A stretch of 64,000 nucleotides of DNA from contig NZ_BIFH01000054.1 of NCBI RefSeq assembly GCF_003967355.1, positions 31,784-95,783 of the forward strand. The letters are read 5' to 3'. How positions within the stretch are numbered: the stretch's first letter is position 1; every line of letters begins with the position of its first letter. The stretch is from Embleya hyalina. Lineage in GTDB: Bacteria > Actinomycetota > Actinomycetes > Streptomycetales > Streptomycetaceae. Shown one piece after another: positions 52,334-61,497 of this stretch. Below the pieces are notes generated by a model. That model did no database searches, was not told the origin of the DNA, and saw nothing but the letters and a program-made list of their open reading frames with translations. A program made the position numbers and the translations under genes.

Positions 52334-55018
52334 ATGTCACCCCACACGTCGAGCCGAATCCCGCCCGGGCAGCTCGACCAGCTCCCCGACCGGGACCCCG
52401 AGGAAACCGCGGAATGGGCCGAATCGCTCGACGCCGTCGTACGCGCCGCCGGCCCCGGCCGAGCCCGCCTGCTGCTGGCCCGCCTCCTCGAACACGGCGC
52501 GCACCACGGCCTCGACCTGCCGCCCGTGACGCGCACCCCGTACGTCAACACCGTGCCGACCGCGGCCGAGCCGGCCTACCCCGGCGACCTCGCCCTCGAG
52601 GAGCGGATCACCGCGTACAACCGGTGGAACGCCGCCGCGATGGTCACCCGGGCGAGCCGCTTCGGCCTCGGCGGGCACATGGCCACCTACGCGTCGGCGG
52701 CCTGGTTGTACGAGGTCGGGTTCGAGCACTTCTTCCGGGGGCGGGCCGACGGCGGTCCCGGCGATCAGATCTACTTCCAGGGACACGCTTCGCCCGGTGT
52801 GTACGCCCGGGCCTTCCTGGAAGGACGCCTGACGGTCGATCAACTCGACCGGTTCCGGCGCGAGGTGGGCGGCGGCGGGCTGCCGTCCTATCCGCATCCA
52901 CGATCGCTGGGCGGCTTCTGGGAGTTCCCGACCGTATCGATGGGCCTGGGTCCGCTGGCCGCGGTCTACCAGGCCAGGTTCAACCGCTATCTGCACCACC
53001 GCGGCATCAAGGACACGTCGCACAGCCGGGTCTGGGCCTTCCTGGGCGACGGCGAGATGGACGAGCCCGAGGCCACCGCGGCGCTGACCCTGGCCGCCCG
53101 CGAGGGGCTGGACAACCTGGTCTTCGTGATCAACTGCAACCTGCAACGCCTGGACGGCCCGGTACGCGGAAACGGGCGTGTGGTCCAGGAGTTGGAGAGC
53201 GTATTCGCCGGCGCCGGCTGGCATGTGGTCAAGGCGCTGTGGGGCCGGGACTGGGACGACCTGTTCGCCCGCGACCACGACGGCGAGCTGATCCGCCGTC
53301 TGGAACACACCCCCGACGGTCAGTTCCAGACCTACTCGGCCGCGGACGGCGCCTACATCAGGGACAACCTGCTCGGCGGCACCCCCGATCTGCGCGGCGT
53401 GGCGGCGCACTTGGCCGACGCGCGGCTCGCCGAGGTGGTCGGGTTCTCGCGGGCGGGACACGAACCCCGCAAGGTGCACGCGGCCTATCGGGCGGCGGTG
53501 GACCATCGCGGCGGCCCGAGCGTGGTGCTGGTGCAGACGGTCAAGGGCTGGACGCTCGGACCCGGCTTCGAGGCGCGCAACGCCAACCACCAGATGAAGA
53601 AGCTGCGCCAGGACGAATTCCGGGTGATGCGCGACCGGCTCGACCTGCCGGTGTCCGACGCCGACCTGGACGGCGAGTTGCCGCCGTACCTGCACCCGGG
53701 ACCGGATTCGCCCGAGGCCCGCTACCTGGCCGACCGGCGGCGCGCGCTCGGCGGCCCGGTCCCGGCCCGGCGTACCGCGTTCACCCCGCTGCCGGAGCCG
53801 CCGGCGCTCACGTCGGCGCCGTTCGCGGCGCTGCTCAAGGGCTCGGGGAAGCAGGAGATCGCCACCACGATGGCGTTCGTCCGGCTGGCCAAGGACCTGA
53901 TGCGCGACCCCGTCGTGGGCCGGCGCTGGGTGCCGATCGTGCCGGACGAGGCGCGCACGTTCGGGATGGAATCGATGTTCCCGACGGCCGGGATCTACTC
54001 GCCGCACGGGCAGACCTACGACGCGGTGGACCGCGAACTGCTGCTCTCCTACCGGGAGGCGGTGGACGGCCAGATCCTCAACGAGGGCATCACCGAGGCC
54101 GGCGCGGTCGCCTCGTTCACCGCGGCGGCCACCGCGTACGCCACGCACGACGAGCCGATGATCCCGTTCTACGTCTTCTACTCGATGTTCGGGTGGCAGC
54201 GGGTGGCCGATCAACTGTGGGCGCTGGCCGACCAGATGGGGCGCGGCTTCCTGATCGGCGCGACCGCGGGCCGAACCACGATGACGGGTGAGGGGCTGCA
54301 ACACGCGGACGGGCACTCGCAGTTGATCGCGTCGACGAACCCGGCGTGCGTGTCGTACGACCCGGCCTTCGCGTACGAGATCGCGGTCATCGTGCGGGAG
54401 GGGTTGCGACGGATGCTCACGGCCACGCCCGAACACCCCACGGGCGAGGACGTCTTCTACTACCTGACGGTGTACAACGAGCCGCTGCCGCAGCCGGCGA
54501 TGCCCGGGATCGGGGCGGCCGAGGGAATCCTGCGGGGCATGTACCGCTGCGCGCCCGTCGCCGACGCGGAGGCCGACGCCGAACTGCTCGCCAGTGGCAC
54601 GGCGGTGCGGTGGGCGCTGGAGGCGCAGCGGCTGCTCGCCGAGGACTGGGACGTGCGGGCCCAGGTGTGGTCGGTGACCTCGTGGACCGAACTGCGCCGC
54701 GAGGCGCTGGCCGCCGGGGAGGACGGAGTCCCGTACGTCACCCGTGCCCTGGCGGACGCGACCGGGCCGGTGGTGGCGGTGAGCGACTGGATGCGCAGCG
54801 TCCCCGACCAGATCGCGCCGTGGGTCCGGCAGGAGTGGACCTCGCTCGGCACGGACGGGTTCGGCCTGTCCGACACCCGAGCCGCGACCCGCACCCACTT
54901 CGCGGTGGACGCCCCGTCGATCGTGATCCGCACCCTGCGGATGCTGGCCCGCCGGGGCAGGGTCAAGCCCGAGGCGCCCGAGGAGGCGATGCGACGCTAC
55001 GGCCGATCGTCGGGGTGA
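52334..55018 (+). CDS. aceE: Pyruvate dehydrogenase E1 component, homodimeric
   Basis: An 894-residue protein of normal AceE length from ATG 52334, eight bases after AAGGAGG. The TPP-binding [11 protein letters not shown] near residue 238 with the [11 protein letters not shown] end, the [22 protein letters not shown]-terminal segment, [14 protein letters not shown] and the later [11 protein letters not shown] are all homodimeric E1 signatures. It decarboxylates pyruvate and passes acetyl groups to lipoyl E2. E2 and E3 genes are not adjacent. The GntR operator upstream suggests carbon-source regulation. Confidence 0.97.
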   Translation: MSPHTSSRIPPGQLDQLPDRDPEETAEWAESLDAVVRAAGPGRARLLLARLLEHGAHHGLDLPPVTRTPYVNTVPTAAEPAYPGDLALEERITAYNRWNAAAMVTRASRFGLGGHMATYASAAWLYEVGFEHFFRGRADGGPGDQIYFQGHASPGVYARAFLEGRLTVDQLDRFRREVGGGGLPSYPHPRSLGGFWEFPTVSMGLGPLAAVYQARFNRYLHHRGIKDTSHSRVWAFLGDGEMDEPEATAALTLAAREGLDNLVFVINCNLQRLDGPVRGNGRVVQELESVFAGAGWHVVKALWGRDWDDLFARDHDGELIRRLEHTPDGQFQTYSAADGAYIRDNLLGGTPDLRGVAAHLADARLAEVVGFSRAGHEPRKVHAAYRAAVDHRGGPSVVLVQTVKGWTLGPGFEARNANHQMKKLRQDEFRVMRDRLDLPVSDADLDGELPPYLHPGPDSPEARYLADRRRALGGPVPARRTAFTPLPEPPALTSAPFAALLKGSGKQEIATTMAFVRLAKDLMRDPVVGRRWVPIVPDEARTFGMESMFPTAGIYSPHGQTYDAVDRELLLSYREAVDGQILNEGITEAGAVASFTAAATAYATHDEPMIPFYVFYSMFGWQRVADQLWALADQMGRGFLIGATAGRTTMTGEGLQHADGHSQLIASTNPACVSYDPAFAYEIAVIVREGLRRMLTATPEHPTGEDVFYYLTVYNEPLPQPAMPGIGAAEGILRGMYRCAPVADAEADAELLASGTAVRWALEAQRLLAEDWDVRAQVWSVTSWTELRREALAAGEDGVPYVTRALADATGPVVAVSDWMRSVPDQIAPWVRQEWTSLGTDGFGLSDTRAATRTHFAVDAPSIVIRTLRMLARRGRVKPEAPEEAMRRYGRSSG

Positions 55019-55059
55019 CCGATGCGGTGGTCGTCATGCCCGCACGCGAGACTTCGGGC

Positions 55060-55401
55060 ATGACGATCACATCGGTGACAGTGCGGCGCCACGTTCCGGA
55101 TCTGGACGCGGCGATCGAGTTCTACCAGCGGCTCACGGGCGAACCGGCCACCCGATTCGCCTTCGCCGGCCTGGAGTTGGCGGCGACCGGCCCGTTCCTG
55201 GTATTCACCGGACCGGACGAGCCGGCGGCCCGCTTCGGCGCCGTCGCCGCCACCCTGGGCGTCGCCGACCTGGACGCCACGATCGCCGACCTGATCGCCG
55301 CCGGCGCCGAATCGATCGCCGCACCGGCCCCGACCCCGAACGGCCGCCGCGCGGTGTTGCGTCACCCGGACGGCGCGGTGTTCGAATACGTCGGCATCTG
55401 A
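55060..55401 (+). CDS. VOC-family protein
   Basis: A 113-residue VOC protein. The frame extends upstream into aceE, but I start at ATG 55060, where the module begins with ITSVTVRRHVPDLDAAIEFY. The C terminus RRAVLRHPDGAVFEYVGI gives the closing strand with a glutamate that often binds metal. Function unknown. It follows aceE closely but is not evidently part of the same pathway. Confidence 0.8.
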   Translation: MTITSVTVRRHVPDLDAAIEFYQRLTGEPATRFAFAGLELAATGPFLVFTGPDEPAARFGAVAATLGVADLDATIADLIAAGAESIAAPAPTPNGRRAVLRHPDGAVFEYVGI

Positions 55402-55411
55402 CACCGACGCG

Positions 55412-55598
55412 ACCGGGGCCGCCTCCATGGTTGGGGGCGGTCCCGGTGGTGGGTCAGTTGGCGGCGATGAGTTGTGCGGGGCCGAAGGTGTTGCCGGTGG
55501 TGGGGTCGGGGGTGTTGCCGCCGGGGTGGGTGTGGAGGTTGCCGTCGGGGGTGCGGGTCCAGAGGTCGGCTTTGCCGTCGCCGTCGAAGTCGCCTTCG
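55412..55598 (-). repeat. Inverted-repeat arm: 3' end of the intact FG-GAP gene
   Basis: The second arm of the inverted repeat with 46902-47089, comprising the last 45 codons of the FG-GAP gene and its terminator. Near-identity over 187 bases to a decayed copy implies recent duplication or gene conversion. Confidence 0.85.
55415..55444 (-). terminator. Hairpin after the FG-GAP gene
   Basis: GGGGCCGCC and GGCGGTCCC form the arms of a 12-bp hairpin with the inner pairs T-G and CC/GG and loop ATGGTT. It sits 10 bases after the stop on the minus strand and is copied, with minor changes, at 47059-47084 after the pseudogene. No T-run follows, as usual in this G+C range. It probably stops transcription from both sides. 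Confidence 0.75.
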
Positions 55599-57172
55599 GT
55601 GGAGACTCGGGGGTGGGTGGTGGTGTCGAAGCCGGTGCCGATCAGGGTGGGGGTGGCGGTGTAGGCGTCGAGGTCGGCGGTGCCGTCGGTCTTCCTGACG
55701 GAGGCGTATTGGTAGACGTTGCCGTTGGTGCGGTCGCGGACCCACAGTTCGGGCAGTCCGTCGCCGGTGACGTCGCCGGGGATCATGATGTCCTGGTTCT
55801 GCCGGGTGGCCGGGCCGATGGGGATGGCGCGGGTGAGGGAACCGGGGTTCGCCGCACCGCTGAACAGCCAAAGACGCGCGTTCCCGGAACCGTCGTCCTC
55901 AACGGTGAACAGGTCGTTCGTGAACTTGCCGACTTGACCGGTCGGGACACCGTCCACGTCGCCGGCCGCAACGATCTGCCTCACCTTGTTCCAGTCGCGT
56001 ACATACGACGCACAGGCGTTCGCGGTCGCGGGCGGATCGACGCAGGTGTTCGGGCGGGCCACCACGGCCATTCGGGCCGTGCTGAACCAGCCGTCGGCGG
56101 GCGACCCGCTCGGTGAGTTCCGGTAAAGGTAGATCTGTCCATGCGCGAACGCGTACAGATCGTCGCCGTAGTCCCCGCCCCGGTGTGAGACGCCCGCGCC
56201 CGTCCACGAGTAGTCCTCCATGGGACCTTCTCCGGCCGCCGACGCGATTCGACCGCCGGCCGCAGGGTTGTCGCTCGCACTGTACAAACGAAGCGCGCCA
56301 TCCCCGTCGGTGACGAGCACGTCGACCTTGCCATCGCGGGTGATGTCGCCCGGTTTCGGTACGGGTGGGTTGGGGTTGCTCGGGGCGTAGAAGGTGTAGG
56401 TCGTGGGCCAGGAACCGTTGCCGGCGTGATCGACCGTCCGCGCGGTCAGGCTGTTGGTGCCCCACTGTCCGAAGGTCAGGGGTGGTGTCCGCCAAGTGCC
56501 GGACGGCGCGTCGTAGATCGCCGATCCTGCTCCACCGACCGGCATCGAGGTGCCGATGGCGAATTCGACTCCCGTCACATCGGGTCCTGCGGCGCTCACG
56601 TCGAAGACGAAGACACCGGCTTGTCCGGCGTACTTGCCGCCGCCATTCACCGGGAAGTCCGAACTGGTGATGCTCGGTGTGCCGGGACGTGTGTTGTCGA
56701 ACGTGAACGTGCATCCTGCTGTGCGTACCGGATCGGGCTCGTTCGCACGTCCCGACTCGACGCTCCAGGCGTAGGTCTTGCCGTCGGTGAGGACGCTGCC
56801 CGGGACGGATGCCCGCGCCACGTGCGTCCCGTACCACTCCGAGCCCCAGCCGCCGTCCCATACGGTCGAGTTGCCGTTGCCGACCTCGTGGACTTCGAAG
56901 TGCGCGCCGATCAGCGGGCCGTTCGGTTCGCCGATCGTGGCGGAGAGATCGAGCGTGTTGGACGAGGCGATCGCGCGGAGGAAACCGCAGCTGTCCGCAG
57001 AGCCGTTGATCGGAGCCGGCTGCATCTGCAGGTCGGTCGGGCCGGTGGTCGCCGTGGTTGCGGCGGAGGCCGGCGCGGCGAGCAGGCCGGAGGCCAGGAT
57101 CGTGGTGGCGATCCCGCCTACGAGGGCGGAGAGTCGGCGGCTTGGGGTTGGTTTCCTTCGGGTCATGGGCAT
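55454..57172 (-). CDS. Secreted FG-GAP/VCBS-repeat protein
   Basis: A 572-residue exported protein from ATG 57172 after GAGGAG. The signal peptide ends ASA near residue 38. The N-terminal half (residues 40-270) has Ig/fibronectin-like strands (GTHVARASVPGSVLTDGKTYAW). The C-terminal half contains FG-GAP/VCBS units with calcium-binding-type loops, PGDITRDGKVDVLVTDGDG, GDVTGDGLPELWVRD and GDFDGDGKADLWTRTPDG. Such proteins bind ligands or polysaccharides on the cell surface. The gene has a decayed inverted partner at 46.7 kb. Confidence 0.85.
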   Translation of the reverse strand: MPMTRRKPTPSRRLSALVGGIATTILASGLLAAPASAATTATTGPTDLQMQPAPINGSADSCGFLRAIASSNTLDLSATIGEPNGPLIGAHFEVHEVGNGNSTVWDGGWGSEWYGTHVARASVPGSVLTDGKTYAWSVESGRANEPDPVRTAGCTFTFDNTRPGTPSITSSDFPVNGGGKYAGQAGVFVFDVSAAGPDVTGVEFAIGTSMPVGGAGSAIYDAPSGTWRTPPLTFGQWGTNSLTARTVDHAGNGSWPTTYTFYAPSNPNPPVPKPGDITRDGKVDVLVTDGDGALRLYSASDNPAAGGRIASAAGEGPMEDYSWTGAGVSHRGGDYGDDLYAFAHGQIYLYRNSPSGSPADGWFSTARMAVVARPNTCVDPPATANACASYVRDWNKVRQIVAAGDVDGVPTGQVGKFTNDLFTVEDDGSGNARLWLFSGAANPGSLTRAIPIGPATRQNQDIMIPGDVTGDGLPELWVRDRTNGNVYQYASVRKTDGTADLDAYTATPTLIGTGFDTTTHPRVSTEGDFDGDGKADLWTRTPDGNLHTHPGGNTPDPTTGNTFGPAQLIAAN

Positions 57173-57458
57173 GGATGCACTCCTCGTGTTGCCGGGATTA
57201 CCGGACGACGGAAGGCAACCAGGTGCTTGGGACACTCGCAACGGGGAAAGCGGCGGTACTGAATCGCGGGCAAGGATCGAGAGTGATTGATTGGGTGCGG
57301 AGAGTGGTCACGAGTAGTGGGATCCGCCGATTCGGTTGGTTTGGGGGGTTCGTTGGACGATCGGCGGAGGCCGAAGGTTGTAGTGAGGGATGGCACATCG
57401 GGGTGGGTCGGGAAAATGGATGGCCGGGGGAGGGTGGGGGCCGGCAGCGTGTCGGGGC

Positions 57459-58016
57459 ATGGTGATGTTGCGTCGGATTCGGGCCGACTTCGATGCGCGT
57501 TCGTTGGTGGTGTACCAGGCGTATGCGCCGGCCATCGCCGAACCGGCGTTGCGGGAGGGGCGGTTCGTGGCGCCGTTCTCGTTCGGGCGGATGACCTGGG
57601 TCAAGCCGTCGTTCCGGTGGCTGATGCACCGCAGCGACTGGGGACGCAAGGCGGGCCAGGAACGGGTGTTGGCGGTGCGGATCACTCGGGCCGGGTTCGA
57701 GGAGGCGCTGGCGCGGGCGGTGTCGACCGAGGGGTCGGTGGCGGGCGCCGACGTGCATGTGCAGTGGGATCCCGAGCGGTCGCTGCGCGGGGCGGCGCTG
57801 AATCACTACAGCATTCAGGTGGGGATCGGGCGCGGGTTGATCCGGACCTTCAACGAGGAGTGGGTCGTCGGGGTCACCGATCTGACGCCGCTGGTACGGC
57901 GGTTGTCGGGATTGGTGAAGGACGGGCGGGTCGCCCAGGCGCAGCGTCTGTTGCCGCCGGAGAAGCCGTATCCGCTGCCGGCGGCGGTGGCGCGGCGGGT
58001 GGGTGCGGACGGCTGA
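57459..58016 (+). CDS. DUF4291 family protein
   Basis: A 185-residue protein. [20 protein letters not shown] near the start and [19 protein letters not shown] with [18 protein letters not shown] are the conserved phrases of DUF4291. The family is soluble and of unknown function, often with a structure related to enzymes acting on nucleic acids or small molecules. Start ATG 57459; ATG 57465 is close and possible. It lies about 290 bases from the divergent FG-GAP gene, an intergenic with no other feature noted. Confidence 0.85.
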   Translation: MVMLRRIRADFDARSLVVYQAYAPAIAEPALREGRFVAPFSFGRMTWVKPSFRWLMHRSDWGRKAGQERVLAVRITRAGFEEALARAVSTEGSVAGADVHVQWDPERSLRGAALNHYSIQVGIGRGLIRTFNEEWVVGVTDLTPLVRRLSGLVKDGRVAQAQRLLPPEKPYPLPAAVARRVGADG

Positions 58017-58089
58017 GCCGACGTCGGGGTCGTGGTGGTGCCCGGGTACGGGTGGGCGTACCCGCACCCGGGCTTGCGGCGGTGGGCCG

Positions 58090-58881
58090 TCAGGCGTGTG
58101 TGCCGCCGTCCACTCGGATCTCGGTGCCGGTGATGAAGGCGCCGTCGTCGGAGGCGAGCATGGCGATGACGCCGGCGATGGTGTCGGGGCCGGCCATCGG
58201 GGCGCCGCCCGATTCGAGGTCGGTGGCCAGGATCGGGGAGAGCTTGGTGAACAGTTCCCAGTCGGTGTCCGCGGGGAGGTAGCCCGAAGTCGCGTCGGTG
58301 ATACCGGACTTGATGCTGCCCGGGGCCACGTTGACCGCGCGCAGGCCCTGCTTGCCGTATTCCAGGGCGAGGGCGTGTGTGAAGGACTGGATGCCGCCCT
58401 TGCTGGCCGCGTAGGCCGCCATGTACGGGTGGGCGAAGGCCGCGGAGGTCGAACTGAAGTTGACCACGACGCCGTTGCCGGTCTCCAGGAGCGCGGGCAG
58501 CGCTTCGCGCGTGACCAGGAACGTGCCGGTGAGGTTGACCGTGATGATCCGGTTCCACATGTCGAGCGAGGTCAGGTGGGTGTGTTCGGCGCGGAGGATG
58601 CCGGCGGCGTTGACCAGGACGTCCAGGCCGCCGAGCTCGGCGATGGCGGATTTCACGCCCTCGGTGACGGACGACTCGTCGGCGATGTCGAGTACCAGGG
58701 TGTGCAGGCGCTCGGCGGTGCCCTCTGCGGTGGCGCGCTCGCGGGTGGTGGCGAGTCCTTCGGTGACCACGTCGGCCGCGACGACCCGGCCGCCTTCGCG
58801 CAGCAGTCGTAGTGCCGTCGCCTGTCCGATGCCGGAGCCGGCGCCGGTGACCAGGATGCGGCGGGTGTCGAAGCGGTTCAT
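58090..58881 (-). CDS. Classical short-chain dehydrogenase/reductase
   Basis: A 263-residue SDR. TGAGSGIGQATALRL at residues 12-26 is the cofactor motif, NAAG is near 90, the catalytic Ser lies in NFSSTSA, and YAASKGG gives Tyr and Lys near residues 155-159. DV at the end of the second strand (AADVVTE) suggests NAD over NADP. ATG 58881 follows AAGGC. It diverges from a TetR gene with a repeat operator between them. Substrate unknown, likely an alcohol or ketone. Confidence 0.93.
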   Translation of the reverse strand: MNRFDTRRILVTGAGSGIGQATALRLLREGGRVVAADVVTEGLATTRERATAEGTAERLHTLVLDIADESSVTEGVKSAIAELGGLDVLVNAAGILRAEHTHLTSLDMWNRIITVNLTGTFLVTREALPALLETGNGVVVNFSSTSAAFAHPYMAAYAASKGGIQSFTHALALEYGKQGLRAVNVAPGSIKSGITDATSGYLPADTDWELFTKLSPILATDLESGGAPMAGPDTIAGVIAMLASDDGAFITGTEIRVDGGTHA

Positions 58882-58928
58882 GTGAGTGCCTTCTTTCCGG
58901 ATGGTGGTGGGGTGGTGAGCCCCCGGCT

Positions 58929-58965
58929 TGCACGTTACGCCTAATGTGCACGTTGTGCCATTAAT
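58929..58965. promoter_or_regulatory. Tandem direct repeats between SDR and TetR genes
   Basis: TGCACGTTACGCCTAAT (58929-58945) and TGCACGTTGTGCCATTAAT (58947-58965) repeat with an 18-bp period. Each contains a GCACGTT block, and the overlapping AATGTGCACGTT is nearly palindromic. The site lies between the divergent SDR and TetR starts and is the likely operator of the TetR protein. Confidence 0.6.
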
Positions 58966-58991
58966 TCCTGTGGCGGCAGTAGGATGGGCGG

Positions 58992-59735
58992 ATGGACGGT
59001 GCTGCTGCGGCGAGTGGGGCGGGTCGGGTCGGGCGCGATGGCTCGGGCGGGCGCGGTGGGACCGGCGGGCCCGCGGGGCGCGGGGCGCGGGTCGGGCGGC
59101 CCTCGTTGACCGAGCGGCGGAAGGCGGATACCCGGACGGAGGTGTCCCGGGCGGCCGTGCGGTTGTTCGCGTCGCGGGGGTTCGACGAGACCACCGTGGA
59201 GGAGATCGCGGACGCGGCCGGGATGGCGTTGCGGACCTTCTACCGCTACTTCCGGAGCAAGGAGGAAACGGTTGCGCCGGTGCTTTCCGCCGGGATGGCG
59301 GACTGGGTCGAGCGGCTGGCCGCGTGGGATCCGGGGGCCGGGCTGCTCGCGGCGATGCAACTGAGCTATCGCGCGGCGTTGCGGCATGCGCGTGAGGTGG
59401 ACGGGGTCGACGACGCGCAGTTGCGGGTGATGTTGCGGGTGGCGGACGGGCATCCGGCGCTGCGGGCGGTGTGGTTGGCGGTGCACCACGACTGCGAGGA
59501 GCGATTGCGGCCGGTGATCGCGGCGCGGGCGGGGTTGCCGGTGGACGACGCCGACGTGTGGCTGACCGCGGGGGCCGTGAATGTCGCGGTGCGGGTCGCG
59601 ATGAGCCGGTGGGCCGCGGGCGACGGCGACGCACACGAGGCAGCGGAGCAGGTGGCCACCGCACTCGCGCGCGTGGCGACCGGCGGCCTCTTGGCCTCGC
59701 TCGGCACCCGGGCACCCGAGCCGGACAACGGCTAG
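58992..59735 (+). CDS. TetR-family transcriptional regulator
   Basis: A 247-residue repressor-type protein. A Gly-rich, disordered N-terminal leader of about 35 residues precedes the TetR helix-turn-helix (SRAAVRLFASRGFDETTVEE, then IADAAGMALRTFYRYFRSKEE, the recognition helix). The C-terminal ligand-binding domain is helical. It probably represses itself and the SDR through the intergenic repeats; the ligand is unknown. The gene ends 25 bases before a repeat array. Confidence 0.92.
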   Translation: MDGAAAASGAGRVGRDGSGGRGGTGGPAGRGARVGRPSLTERRKADTRTEVSRAAVRLFASRGFDETTVEEIADAAGMALRTFYRYFRSKEETVAPVLSAGMADWVERLAAWDPGAGLLAAMQLSYRAALRHAREVDGVDDAQLRVMLRVADGHPALRAVWLAVHHDCEERLRPVIAARAGLPVDDADVWLTAGAVNVAVRVAMSRWAAGDGDAHEAAEQVATALARVATGGLLASLGTRAPEPDNG

Positions 59736-59759
59736 GCAACCCGGAAGCACCCACGGGGC

Positions 59760-60175
59760 GGGGAGCACTTCGGCCTGCGTTGCGCGTCTGGCTGCGCCGG
59801 GGTGGCCTCAAACGCCGGCCGGGCTGGGTGTGGGCCGGCCCGGTGGGTGGGTCGGAAGCGCTGGCCGGGCGGGGGCGCTTCGGCCTGGGTTGGGTGTTTG
59901 GTTGCGCCGGGGTGGCCTCAAGCGCCGGCCGGGCTGGGTGTGGGCCGGCCCGGTGGGTGGGTTGGAAGCGCCGGTCGGGCGGGGGCGCTTCGGCCTGGGT
60001 TGGGTGTTTGGTTGCGCCGGGTGGCCTCAAACGCCGGCCGGGCTGGGTGTGTTGCGTTGGGGTGGCCTCAAGTGCCGGCCGGGCTGGGTGTGGGCCGGTG
60101 CGGTGGGTTTTGGGCTGTGTTGGGTGTTTGGTTGGGCTGGGTGGTCAGACGTTGGCTGGGCTGGATCTGGGGTGG
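59760..60175. repeat. Degenerate tandem array of an about 110-bp unit
   Basis: A unit of about 110 bp (CTTCGGCCTGGGTTGGGTG, a TTTGGTTGCGCCGG run, then GGCCTCAARCGCCGGCC) repeats from about 59768 with starts near 59878 and 59988, followed by shorter degenerate copies to 60175. The core GGCCTCAAGCGCCGGCC is the same as in the 26-bp array at 8.3 kb. It again fills the gap between convergent genes (TetR and a histidine kinase). Its last part runs into the kinase's 3' end. Confidence 0.85.
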
Positions 60176-61497
60176 GTGGAGGGAGTGTCAAGGGGTGGGG
60201 TCGGGTGGTTTGTTGGGCGGGGTGGGGTTGTCGGGTTGTTGTGGTGTGTGGGTAGGGCTATTGCTATCGACAGGCCGCCGTGTTGGTTGGCTGTCGTGGT
60301 GATTCGGGCCGCGTGGGCGTGGGCGATGGCCTGGACTATGGAAAGGCCCAGGCCGGAGCCCTTGGCGGAGCCGGTGCGGTTGGGGCGGAAGCGGTGGAAG
60401 GGTTCGAAGAGGTCGGGGATGCGGGCGGCGGGGACGACCGGGCCGGTGTTGCGGATTCGGAACGAGCCGGGGGAGACGCCGATCGTGATGAAGCCGCCCG
60501 CGTGGTTGTGGCGGACCGCGTTCTCGATGAGGTTCGTGACCAGTTGGCGAAGGAGCAGGGGGTCGCCGGCGACGGTGCTCTCGGCCAGGTTCGCGTCCAC
60601 CCGCACCCCGGCCCGTTCGGCCGCCGGGCGGGTTTGGCGCAGGACGTCGGCGGTCAGTTCGTCCAGCGCGACCGGTGACACCCGGACGTTCCCGCGCTCG
60701 CTCACCGCCAGGTTCAGCAGCCCGTCGATCAGCCGCTCCGTGCGCCGGTTCAGCGCCAGCAGGTGCTCGCGCGTCTCGACGATGTCCGCCGGCGAGTGCG
60801 GATCGGCGAGGCCGATCTCGATCGCCGTGCGCTGGATGGTCAGCGGCGTGCGCAACTCGTGTGAGGCGTTGGCGACGAACAGCCGCCGGCTGTCGAAGGA
60901 CTTCTCCAGCCGATCCAGCATTCCGTCGAACGTGTCGGCGAGTTCCTTGAGTTCGTCGTCCGGTCCGGGCATCGCGATCCGCTCGTGCAGGTTGTGCTCG
61001 GACAACCTGCGCGCGGTCGCGGTGATGCCGTGCACCGGGCGCAGTACACGGCCCGACATCCACCACCCGACCAGGATCGAGGCCGCCGCGAGGAGGAGCA
61101 GGGCGGCGCCGAGTACGGTCAGCAACTGGCTCATCGTCACGTCCTGGCCGACCGAACTGGCCTTGCGGATCCGCTCCAGGGGCAGCGCGTACTGGGCGTA
61201 CGCCCCCGGCTCGGCCGGCTGCGCCGGTGCGGTCTGTACGGGGGCGGCCGGGGCGATCGAGGCCACGTTGCCCGAGGCGTCGATCGACAACGTCCTGGCC
61301 ATCGCCGTCGGCAGCCGCTGGGACACCCGCTGATCGACGAACCAGTACACGATGCCCAACAGCACCGTCCCGACCACCAGCGACATGCCGCCGTACATCA
61401 GCGCCAGTCGCGCCCGCGCCGACGGCCGCCGGAACACCGCCCGCCGGAGCAGCCGCAGATCGCCCGCCAGGCCGCGCAACCCCACCCCGCCGCTCAT
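60145..61497 (-). CDS. Sensor histidine kinase (EnvZ/OmpR type)
   Basis: A 450-residue kinase. Membrane helices at about 35-53 and 123-146 flank a short extracellular domain; HAMP spans 147-200; the phospho-acceptor His213 lies in ASHELRTPLT. The ATPase domain has NLIENAVRHN and GLGLSIVQAIAHAH. The last 30 residues (THHNNPTTPPRPTNHPTPP and on) are low complexity and come from the adjacent repeat array, so the original C terminus may have been extended. It pairs with the overlapping OmpR-type regulator. Confidence 0.93.
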   Translation of the reverse strand: MSGGVGLRGLAGDLRLLRRAVFRRPSARARLALMYGGMSLVVGTVLLGIVYWFVDQRVSQRLPTAMARTLSIDASGNVASIAPAAPVQTAPAQPAEPGAYAQYALPLERIRKASSVGQDVTMSQLLTVLGAALLLLAAASILVGWWMSGRVLRPVHGITATARRLSEHNLHERIAMPGPDDELKELADTFDGMLDRLEKSFDSRRLFVANASHELRTPLTIQRTAIEIGLADPHSPADIVETREHLLALNRRTERLIDGLLNLAVSERGNVRVSPVALDELTADVLRQTRPAAERAGVRVDANLAESTVAGDPLLLRQLVTNLIENAVRHNHAGGFITIGVSPGSFRIRNTGPVVPAARIPDLFEPFHRFRPNRTGSAKGSGLGLSIVQAIAHAHAARITTTANQHGGLSIAIALPTHHNNPTTPPRPTNHPTPPLDTPSTHPRSSPANV

